Origin: Diplosphaera chodatii
Taxonomy: Eukaryota; Chlorophyta; Trebouxiophyceae; Prasiolales; Stichococcaceae
Direction of reading: 5' to 3'
Assembly (NCBI GenBank): GCA_032358165.1
Contig: JAALGY010000057.1
Span: forward strand, 124,001 to 188,000
Length of the DNA stretch: 64,000 nucleotides
Below the pieces are notes generated by a model. It saw only the letters and a program-made list of their open reading frames with translations. It did no database searches and was not told the origin of the DNA. Numbering within the stretch: position 1 is the first letter of the stretch; each line of letters begins with the position of its first letter. Below, in pieces: positions 56,201 through 64,000 of the stretch. Both the position numbers and the translations under genes were made by a program.

Positions 56201-59200
56201 CAGCGCTGCCAGTGCACATTCAAAATCGCGTGGGGGTGGACATGGCTCAGTCTCATTAAATCAGTATTTTGAATGGTTCATCAGCACCCGTAAGGCGCCT
56301 CCCCGCAAAAGTGTCGCATCACTGCCATGCCCAGCACTCGGTGCGACAGGTGCAAGCAGGCCGCTGCCACAGATGAGGATAGCAACAACAGTGGGCGGCC
56401 CTTGACCAGGGGGCATACCTGAGACAGCCGGTCGAGGATGTTGGCACCCTCCTCCCCCAATGGGCAGTGCTTGCTGATGTACTTCCGCAGCCAGGCGTTG
56501 AAGCGGGTAATCATGCGGCGCACTTCGACAGATGCCGTGCCTGCAGGCACTGAGTAGCAGGGTTGACGACCTTGTTGTGTGCCCTGGACATCAACCCCGC
56601 CGCTGTGGCTGCCCACAAGCTTGACAGCGATCGCCGCACGTGAAAGGCTTTTTCTGCAGCAGCGACTGCTGCAGGAACCAGCATGCATCACATATACAGC
56701 CGATATGGATGATATGCCATTGGGCGACAAGCACGACCCGCACGTTGTTCATGATCACAGCGCGGTCTTGCTGTGCATGCTGTGCAGATAGCTCTGTGGA
56801 GTGTGCACCGCACCTCTTGCGGGCTCAGGCGTGACCTGCCGCTCATCTGTCGACTCTACAACTCGAGCGGGGCCAATGATCCACCCTGCAGGGAGGTGCA
56901 CATAAGCACGTCAGGCAGCAGCTGGTCTACCGTGCATGGCATGAACATGCTGAGGCTTGTCTACAGCTTGCTGACCACTCACTACAGTGGCTGCATCCTG
57001 CACATGCGCAAATTCACATGGCAGAGGACGTGCGACACAAGACTGTTATGGCAGAGGCATCTCTGCAGCAGTGGAGAACTGAACAGACCATCAAATGGGT
57101 GGCGCGGCGGGTCAAAGTCTATCCTTGCGATCTCGCGCCCATCCCGATCGACTTCGCCCGTGTTGCGGAGCTTGACTGAAGGCCAGCTCCCAGTCTGCAG
57201 CATCACATGCAAGCGCCCGCATCAGCAAGGTCTGGCCTCGTTGAGGGACGTTGTGTTACACGAATCAGCAGATCAGCACGCGGTGTGCCGCGACATCTGC
57301 TGCACTATCTGCTGCACCACCCATCTCGTGCATCAGATGCTGGCTGGACGACGTGGATGAAGGAAAAGCCGCACCCGCTCCAACATCAGCATCAGCATCA
57401 GCATCAGCAGCAGCAGCAGCAGCAGAAGCCGCTCCAACAGCATCAGCATCAGCATCAGCAGCGGACACTTTACAATTGCACCGCACCACATGCAAACCCT
57501 CCCTTACCTGGGCAGATGGGCAAGTCCAGCGTTGAGTGCATTGAAGTTGCCCCACAATGACTAGAGTGATGGCTCCCTCAGGAAGACACTATCATGGGTG
57601 TTCACCTTCAGCAGGGAATCGTGCATGGCAAACATCGCCTCCATGCGCGGCAGCCCCCCGGGTGACGCAGCTACGATGCCGTGAGCAGACACCGCTGCGC
57701 GGTCGTCCAGCATGCGAGGGTCGAGCCCGCTCTCGGCGAGGCACATTCCAAGCAGCTGCCGCGCCGCCACGGCACCTGCGCAGCGCGGTAATGGCACTGC
57801 GTCCTGAGCGTCGCCAGAACTTCATACCATACACATCACACTGTCCACTGCCAGGAACTCCCAGAGCAGCAAGCTGCAGGCAAGCAGGCGGCAGCTGTGA
57901 GGCAGAAACGACATGCTGATGCTGATGCGGATCGCTGTGCTCCTACCGCCGGCAAGCATCCCATTTGATGAGGACTTTGCGATATCTCCATCGTCGCCAG
58001 CCATGGATGGTACAGGCTCGTCGCCCGTGGCGCTCCCGAGATTTGTCGGCCAGGCCTTACGCTGCGGCACAGTTGCACAGCATTCATTAGGGCTTGCGGC
58101 TGCCACCTTGAGAGCCCTAGCATCTGCCTATGACTACCATCGACAGGTTCTATGTGCAATCAATGTCTTTGAGCGCACTCCACGTACACAGGCAGAACCT
58201 TCTGTGATGCCATTGTCAGGCATATCTGAAGGGATCTGAGGGCAGATGTGACCAGCTCCTCACAACACTGTTGAACAGCATTAGTGCACCTTTGTTAGCG
58301 ACGCGCGCACACGCAGCAGCAGCCGCAGGCGGTCGGCTTCCGACCCCGCTGCCTTCAGCCGCTTGGCAGCGGCCACAGCCGTCAGCTGCGCCATCAGTGC
58401 CAATGGCGCACCGCACTCTGTCACGCAGCGCACCAGCATCTGCCCCTCGGCGTCGAGACCTGCACGCACAACCTTGAAAGTCCGCTGCAGCAGACGACTC
58501 GCAGTAGCACACGCTGACCAGCACCTGTGCTGCTGGCTGGAAGCGCCCGCTCGATGCGAGGCAAGTGTATGTTATGCCTACTGCCAGTGTTCGGCCACTC
58601 AACTGGTGTGTGCAACCGTGCACAGCACAGCAGCGGCGTTGCAAGCTGGACATGTTTGAACTCGTGCTCACCCTCAACAGGCAGCGCTCGCACTGCGACG
58701 TCGAGCCTGGCGCCCACTGTGCTGCGGCCGCCGGGCTCAGCTGGCGGCTTGGCGCAGAAGCCAGCCCTGAGGATCCGGCCCTTCCCAGACAGCGCCTCCA
58801 GCTCAGCTCCGCTGTCACTAGAGGGGTAGTCGAACTCGATGGCAATGCCGCACTCGACCAAAGCGATCCCGAGACCCGGCGGCCAGCAGCCCCCCTGTGG
58901 CAAAAGGACATCATGCACAGTTGTGGCCAGCAGATCCAGGACGACAGCCCACGGAGCTCGCTGGGCAGCTGATCACGCTGCCTGTGCTTGTAGACCTGGT
59001 GTTGCAGGGTGCGGGTAGTGTAGCAGCCCGATGTTCGCGGTGAAACCTACGTACCCCTTGCCAGCATTGCAGTTGGCAGTCACCTTGCGAAGGCACAGGC
59101 GGATGACGGTCATCAGCACATCACGCAGGCCCTCGAACACGGCGGCCTCCTCGAGTGTCTGGGCCAGGGTGGCTGCCTCCGAGGTGTGAATCAGCGACGC

Positions 59201-60674
59201 ATCCGCGCCGCACTCAGCAAGGCAGCCCTGGAGCAGCTGCACCGTGCAAGCCCTTGAGACCTGCTCCGCTGCAGCATAGCAGGCACAGTCGTGAGCGCAA
59301 CCACAAGCTGCAGCGCCACACACTGTGCATCATCGCCAGGTGGGCAGGCACACCAAGGGTGGAGACCACCACGACGCAGCTCCCGTGGCGCACCTTCCAG
59401 CAGGGGCGTGGCAGAGATTGCTTCGGTCCCAGGGGGCAGCGGCCCGATGCCAAAGGTCAGCGTCGCCACCTCAGCACCGGCGGCGCCGGTGTGGCGCGCC
59501 TGCTTGACGACGTTGACCTCTGGCAGCTCCCCAGTCTGCAGTGCAGCCAGCACCACGGTATGGGTCGAGCGGCTGGAAACCTGATCAACTCCACATGCAG
59601 CAGGCGCTGCATTGAGATGCAGGAGATATCCACTGACATCAAGTGCATCAGCGGGGAAGCACCAATCAGGACTCAGGCGGATGACTGTTGCCGACGTGTC
59701 GGTTGCGGAATGCACCGAGCTGCCGTCACACATGACCACAGGGCACCCACTTTGCAGCACCCGATCGCAGCAAGCCTCGCTGGAACAAGGTGAGCCACTC
59801 CATGTATACCAGGGCATTGTTGATACCGCTACCGCATGTTTCCTGTATGCCCACACACACGATGGCATAGCCGCCTACCTCGCGCAGGGACTGCTCAAAC
59901 TGCGCCAGTATGCTCCGCTTGTTGGCGTCGCCGGCAGCGAGGGCCAGGGCGCATGCTGCGAGGTGCGCATTCCGGCCCTGCAGCTGCCTGGCGTCGGCAC
60001 CGCACTCCCTGACGCAGCAAGCCAGGCGCGCCCTGGCCTCCCGCAAGTCTGCAGCGAGTGAACACCATGCTAAGGTGTGCATGCCGCATGGCTGCCGGCG
60101 CAGCTCACACCTGCGTCGTTTGATATGGCGCATGCTGCGTTCTGAGCTGGCACGGCACCCTGATGACAGCTGCTTCAGCCAGCTGCCACCTCACCAGCAG
60201 CTCCATGAACATCATCCTCCACTTCTGCCACATCCGCTGTCACCGGATGCATGCGGGGCAGCAGGACACCGACTGCACAGGCGACTGCCAGTCGCTATGC
60301 CCGGCAGCAGCGGTCTCACCTTGTGCCACCGGCGTGATCCCCCCGAGCGCCACACCATCGGCCGTGGGGCGCTGCTGCCGAACACACCGACCCAACCCCT
60401 CCGAGGCCTGCTGCGCCGCGGCCGCATGTCTCCCTGGCAGCGGCTGCAGCATGGTGCCCGAGTGCGCTGCCACGGCTGGTGGCGCTGCTTCCCCTCCTTC
60501 CTGCTGCAGCTGTGGTGCGGTGGCTGCGTCCGGAGCTGCGGGGGACGCTGCCGCGATCATGTGCCTGGTATCGGCTGTTGCCGATGTGGTCGCTGAGCCT
60601 GCCGCCGCTGCAGTCGCTGTAGCGGCGGCTTCGGCACTGTTGGCGTCCTTCTCAAGCCTTCCATTGCCAGCCAT
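43476..60674 (-). CDS. Gene C: giant 38-exon modular protein with C-terminal U-box
   Basis: This is a putative E3 ubiquitin ligase of about 2924 residues. All 38 exons join with matching phases, and the sum of 8775 is divisible by three. The start is MAGNGRLEKDANSAE at 60674. Order: Ala-rich N-terminus (60320-60674, no separate helical exon), four modules (types a, c, d, e), scaffold, helical pair, a second array of two modules (d, e), scaffold, two more helical pairs, disordered tail, U-box. The phase-1 join at 53157 to 53043 supports one continuous gene. Compared with gene A it lacks type b in cycle 1 and a-c in cycle 2 but has three helical pairs. It is convergent with FB4. No F-box gene faces its start, unlike the others. 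Confidence 0.72.
44399..46522 (-). other. Gene C disordered tail
   Basis: Exon 45947-46522 starts GAAQWAAPEHSPWRTAPQ and ends QFARQHLPK. Exon 45700-45779 is a short phase 0-to-2 linker. Exon 44399-45568 (1170 bases) is a Gln/Ala/Pro/Ser low-complexity region with two conserved islands, KPKRKPYTPP near 45310 and DDDPFSWLGAAAP near 45085. It ends PLQTADGMALSPDLADM, nearly the same as copies E and F, so the tail of those copies is closest to gene C. Confidence 0.7.
46746..51519 (-). other. Gene C scaffold, cycle 2, with two helical exon pairs
   Basis: Scaffold exons: 51395-51519 (MVTRFRAWL-type), 50968-51063 (LQSLPTVAHVEHAVAWAL), 50602-50656, 50308-50364 (RIYGDAARKKHRFART), 49958-50130 (MLDLREAFVSLVETW) and 49481-49814 (GMVVPVIKRALEQRVAKQH). 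Two tandem copies of a helical pair follow: 49124-49308 / 48214-48940 and 47865-48049 / 46746-47696. Both first exons are 185 bases and share DPALVRDF/DPELVRDF and LPLAEL. Both second exons share EPSGRTAEQL/QPSGHTAQEL-like helices and lysine-rich KKRKKAKG-type segments. The last ends RRYSRSMLFQLLEAG. Confidence 0.68.
51957..53043 (-). other. Gene C module array, cycle 2 (types d and e)
   Basis: Modules: 52874-53043 / 52476-52596 (CLSDTGAGMDLM; GRDWPRDLAA) and 52170-52342 / 51957-52050 (CLEESGFHDAGM; KGTWRTPLGM, where Arg replaces the Pro of WP). Lengths 170 and 173 for the helical exons equal those of types d and e in gene A. Confidence 0.68.
53157..56540 (-). other. Gene C scaffold, cycle 1, with one helical pair
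   Basis: Exons: 56419-56540 (MITRFNAWLRKYISKHC), 55997-56092 (MHALPTVAHVEHAVAWLL), 55594-55651, 55392-55451 (MHGNAARSRHPFART), 54953-55125 (ELLDLREVVVGLVETW), 54072-54639 (GMSMPIIQRALEQRIAKQD and an Ala-rich tail), then the pair 53702-53904 and 53157-53538 (EADILAALQQHVRAPSL and a Gln run). The intron before 55594-55651 has a telomere-like repeat in its 3' end. Confidence 0.68.
55661..55680 (+). repeat. Telomere-like (TTTAGGG)n in an intron of gene C
   Basis: Two and a half TTTAGGG units lie directly before the exon 55594-55651 on the minus strand. There they read CCCTAAACCCTAAACCCTA and form the pyrimidine tract and possible branch-point region of the intron. Confidence 0.8.
57089..60674 (-). 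other. Gene C N-terminus and module array, cycle 1 (types a, c, d, e)
   Basis: After the Ala-rich exon 60320-60674, which ends in phase 1, come type a (59879-60048 / 59394-59535), type c (59084-59268 / 58672-58894), type d (58290-58459 / 57947-58061) and type e (57606-57775 / 57089-57194). Helical motifs are CVRECGADARQL, CLAECGADASLI, CVTECGAPLALM and CLAESGLDPRML. WP motifs are GELPEVNVV (Trp lost), GGCWPPGLGI, KAWPTNLGS and GSWPSVKLR. Type-by-type similarity to gene A shows that the order a-c-d-e is ancestral. Confidence 0.7.
57382..57463. repeat. CATCAG/CAG microsatellite
   Basis: Tandem CATCAG hexamers and CAG triplets, in two runs separated by a short unique stretch, lie in the long intron between module exons 57606-57775 and 57089-57194 of gene C. 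The splice model gives them no coding role. The minus-strand reading would be an Ala/Asp run. Confidence 0.7.
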
Positions 60675-62237
60675 GCGGCTCGTGTTGGGTGCCAGCAGAG
60701 GAGCGTCTCAGGCAGCGCAGGCGAGGCTGATCTCTTTGCCGCTGCGCAAGGACCCAAGCTCCAGAGTCAGGAGTGCATCTGTTTCGGAGCATCACTGTTT
60801 GCGGTGAGATGCTGGATGCGTGTGCTGCCATGTGCAGTGCACATGGCATGACTGCACATGGCATCATGCCGCACGATTTGCGGACGGCCCGCTGCAGACC
60901 TTGGACACCATCTGCAGATTGCTGCGCACCTGGGTAAACGTGGACACCCGGCAGCACGGTTGCGTGAGTTTCTGCTGTCGACTGTGGAACTTTCTGGCGC
61001 ATTGCCAGCGGCATTGCGCCGCGAGTGCATCATAGTGTAATTATATCGTAGCATGAGCAGTCGGCACAAGGCGTCCGCTTCATCTAGTGCGACTGATCCT
61101 TGCGAGCCTCGGAACTGCTGCGCGCACAGGCAGCAAACCACCACGCAGATCCCGATGTTAGTGAGTGCAGCAATCCCGTGCACTGGCCTCGCCTTCGGTG
61201 CGACCTGACACCTGAGGCGTGTTCGACTGTGTTGGAGGTCGGCTCGACCAAGCTTTCACGTACGGTAGACGTGCGACTGTTGTCGCAAAGCGTGCACCAT
61301 CAAGGCAATGGCAAGGTTAATGTACCATGTGAGCTTCCTGCTTCTCAGCTGCCCGCCTGCACAGACTCTGGCGGAGAACGGTGCAGGTCCATGAACCCCG
61401 ACTGAGAGTTACAGCGAAGCCCAACCACAGTCGTCATTAACAACACCAATGCATGTTGCAGCATCGGCTGCGCTTGGCGGCAACACAACCTGAGTTGTTC
61501 ATCGCTTTCCCTAAACGTGCCCTGCCCTGCCAGCAGCTGCCCTACCCGCCGTGAGCATGAAACCCATTCATCTATCTGCGTCACCCCCCAAGTACCATAC
61601 ACTCTACCATACATAAGCTAGCCTATAGTACATCCCAGTCGGCCTCACATAGGACTACCCACTAAACAGCCAAGATGATGCCGCATGGCCCCTACCATCA
61701 GCTGAACCCGCAAATAAACCACAAGCACTGCTGCTCCCAGTGAACCGGGCATCACCTAACCTCATGTGCACCCCGTTAAAGGCATGCATGATCAACACCT
61801 ATCAATCTCCTACATACACACCTGCGACCACTGGTCCCTTGCTCTGCTTTGCAGCAGGCGCCTGCATGTGTGCTGACAACATCCATGAAGAGCAATGGCA
61901 GGTACGTACTTCTGCGGCGCAATTTGCAATGCCAGCACAAAACGTTGGCAATCAGTCTGGCATCTATGTGCAATACCGGGCGTGCTCCAGGCGACAGAGC
62001 CGCTATCTGCCGGGTGCAGGGTTCTGGCCGGCGGTCTGCAGACATTCTCAGCATACTATGCCTCATGCTGCTGCAGCTGCCATCTGCCTGCAATGAAACC
62101 AGTGCCATCATGCTATCCCCCTTGTCCAATTGATACCATGTGCTTTCCTCCAGTGCTGCCCCCCAAGTGTCGGCAGCTATTTGGAGTGCTGCGCCGTGAG
62201 GCGCTGCATATCGGGTCTTCGGGACATACTTCAGTGT
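60675..62237. promoter_or_regulatory. Spacer between gene C and gene G
   Basis: This stretch is 1.56 kb. Gene G is transcribed towards gene C on the same strand, so it should hold the 3' end of G and the promoter of C. No F-box or LRR sequence is seen on the plus strand, although every other U-box gene here faces an F-box gene across such a spacer. A possible short plus-strand first exon (61053-61160, ending at GTGAGT) is too weak to call. Confidence 0.45.
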
Positions 62238-64000
62238 TCATGAAGCCTCCACCGTCGCGGTGAGGGGTGTTGTAACTTCGCAGGCAGGGGTGCTCTTCAC
62301 GATCCTTGACGATCTGCCTGCCTCAGCCGCTGGGGTGGTTGTGCCCCAGTTCAGCTTCATGAGATTGGCGGGCATTCTGTATCGGGTGGAAAGTGCACGG
62401 TCAGTGGCAAAGCATGTTACGAGTACTGAGCAGCAATGCATTCATCAATGCAACATCCAGCCTGCACATGCCCTGGCCATTGTGCTGGCCTAGCAATTAC
62501 CAGTATGGGGTGATCACAGCACTGGATCCAGGGCGCTGTGGAAGAAGCATCTGCCAAAGACACAGTCCAGTCATCAGTTGCGTAGAGGACATCGGAACAA
62601 AGGACTGAACACGCATGCTCAGGGTGGCATGCGACATGGATGTTTCGTTGCCCGGTGCAGACCATGTTCTTGCAGGGCAAATGCCACTATATGCGTACCA
62701 AAGGTAACGTGCTCAGCCTCTGGCACGTCCACATAGCCAATGCTTGCTAGCTCTGCCACTGAGAAGGGCTTGACCGTGTTGTCATTGAACGCGCGCTCTG
62801 CGGCCTCCTGTGTCAGATTGCAAGGGGATGCGCACGTGTCAGATATGTGGTAAATGTTCTTTGCGCTAGACATAAGCTTGACAGCAGTCCACGGGGCCAG
62901 CATGTTTATGTAAGATGCCTTGTGCGCTGCGCGCTGCTGGCATGCAGGCTGACACTGGCAGAAAAGAGGCAACTTCGAAGCTAAGTTGATGCCGAGACGC
63001 ACCCGCAGTTCTTCGAGCGAGGGGCTGATGATCGGGGCAGAGGATGCTGGCGTCATTGGGGCGGTGGTCGCGGACCCCAGTGGCGGCAGCATAAGCGAAT
63101 GCAGGGCTGGCACCTGCAAACAGCACACGCAGGGAGTGTCTCTTCTCGCATCACAGGTGGTGATTGAAGCAGTGGCGAACCAGCAGTGGCGAACCAGCAG
63201 TGGCGAACCTTCGCTTGAATGTGCCAGAGTAAGGCGTGCTGTAAAAGAGGTTGCAGGTTGTCCTACACCTATTCAACCACAGATATACCTGCAGGGGGCA
63301 GAATGGCGGGCTGGTGGGCTGCAGACGGCTGCCGGGGAGGCGGGCAGCTGCCGGGCGATCGGGCGTCTGCGGGCTAGCAGCTCTGGCGGCAGTCTGCAAA
63401 CCAGCCAGTGTGCATAAGTAACGCCGCCGTTGATTCATGCACAAGCAGCAAGTGCATGGGTGCTCCTGTTTGCACTGCACAGCCAATCCGCTGCACACAT
63501 GCTGCTGACCTGCCTGAGATGCTTCAGCACAACCTCACGCTGCCAAGTACACAGGGCACCCGCACCTGGGTGAGCTCAATGGCTGTGGCAGCACTTGCAC
63601 CAGATGAGCGGTAACCTGGCGGGGTGTCCTGCGCCATTGGCGGCAGCCATACACCTGCACATGAGCACGTCGTGCGGAGTCTACCTTCGGGCTTGACAAA
63701 TGCAGGCTGCTTCACGCAGGTGGCGACGAACTGCAGAGGACGAACCAGTCTGCGGGCACCGCTGCTTCATCTGGTGTGCCAAATTGTTCCAGCAATCGTC
63801 AGCAGAATGCAGAAGCTGGGTGACTGACCCGTGCCAACGAGTGCGGGGTCAGTCACAGCAGCGGCCGCAGTTGCGGCGGCATACAGGGACACGCCGTTGC
63901 CATGGGACCTGCCTCCGGGGCTGCTGGCACGGCTGGGGTCCAGCGGCGTCAGGCTGCCACTTGGCGCCTGGACCACAGGATGAAGCAGCCAGTGTCACAA
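62238..64000 (-). CDS. Gene G: unrecognised protein, 5' end outside the window
   Basis: Five exons can be joined: 63840-64000 (partial), 63566-63730, 63289-63393, 62699-63113 and 62238-62425, with a stop at 62238-62240. The first three junctions are phase 0 and the last phase 1, all at GT-AG sites; the donor at 63840 is the least certain. Visible features are a Ser/Gly/Ala-rich start, a small Cys segment (TTCSCAGVWLPPMAQ), a Pro/Ala-rich linker, a stretch with CQCQPACQ and further Cys (DTCASPCNLTQEAAER), and a charged C-terminus. No transmembrane segment is evident. I do not recognise a family. It is not related to the U-box or F-box genes and may mark the right boundary of the array. Confidence 0.5.
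63169..63209. repeat. Three copies of a 14-base tandem repeat
   Basis: The unit CAGTGGCGAACCAG, with small edge variation, occurs three times in a row inside the intron between gene G exons 62699-63113 and 63289-63393. Its significance is unknown. Confidence 0.75.

Noticed and set aside
57385..57463. Coding Ala/Asp or His/Gln repeat tract
   Set aside because: It lies in an intron bounded by two well-supported module exons. No phase-consistent exon includes it.
61053..62263. A plus-strand multi-exon gene (61053-61160, about 61855-61903, about 62154-62263)
   Set aside because: The pieces have donor- and acceptor-like edges, but phases do not join cleanly and the last overlaps the better supported final exon of gene G.
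1..64000. Mobile-element genes, CRISPR arrays, rRNA or tRNA genes
   Set aside because: No reverse transcriptase, integrase or transposase motifs, regular spacer arrays, or rRNA/tRNA-like segments were found by eye. The repeats present are gene duplications, microsatellites and telomere-like heptamers.

Overview
The window looks like nuclear DNA of a green alga (Chlorophyta, perhaps a trebouxiophyte; the genus cannot be named from sequence alone). Coding exons are 33 to 1170 bases long, split by mostly 100-400 base GT-AG introns. Proteins are rich in Ala, Gln, Gly and Pro runs coded by CAG/CTG-type triplets. Plant-type telomere heptamers (TTTAGGG) occur inside introns. The recognisable domains are U-box and F-box plus leucine-rich repeats. 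I saw no rRNA, tRNA, CRISPR, organelle or transposase signature.

The window is one clustered array of two families of putative ubiquitin-ligase components. On the minus strand lie five genes ending in the same four-exon U-box: gene A (542-18938), copies E (22383-24282) and F (27671-29946), gene D (32857-40546) and gene C (43476-60674). On the plus strand lie four F-box/LRR genes: FB1 (20319-21847), FB2 (25648-27148), FB3 (30874-32409) and FB4 (41374-43007). Each F-box gene starts head-to-head with a U-box gene across a 0.8-1.4 kb spacer and ends tail-to-tail with the next U-box gene across a 0.45-0.54 kb spacer. The pair is therefore the repeating unit. Two adjacent units (about 18.26-23.6 kb and 23.6-28.89 kb) are near-identical 5.3 kb tandem duplicates. 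A further gene, G, of unknown function enters from the right edge on the minus strand.

The long U-box genes are unusual. By joining exons at consensus splice sites with matching phases I obtain uninterrupted frames of 43 exons/2963 codons (A), 38 exons/2924 codons (C) and 18 exons/1308 codons (D). Each protein has an Ala-rich N-terminus, then one or two arrays of a two-exon module, then a six-exon conserved scaffold, then a disordered tail, then the U-box at the extreme C-terminus. In the module, a helical exon carrying a C(I/V)xECGAD-like motif is followed by an exon carrying a 'WP' motif. Every module is phase 1 to phase 1, so whole modules can be gained or lost in frame. Module number falls from 10 (A) to 6 (C) to 1 (D) to 0 (E and F).

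FB3 and FB4 are intact. FB1 has a one-base frameshift and FB2 a nonsense codon. E and F share a coding-frame break. The array therefore appears to be turning over by duplication and decay. My inference is that it is a rapidly diversifying pair of E3 families, U-box ligases with a variable recognition array and SCF-type F-box/LRR receptors, that may share promoters. Neither substrates nor a role in immunity can be read from the sequence.
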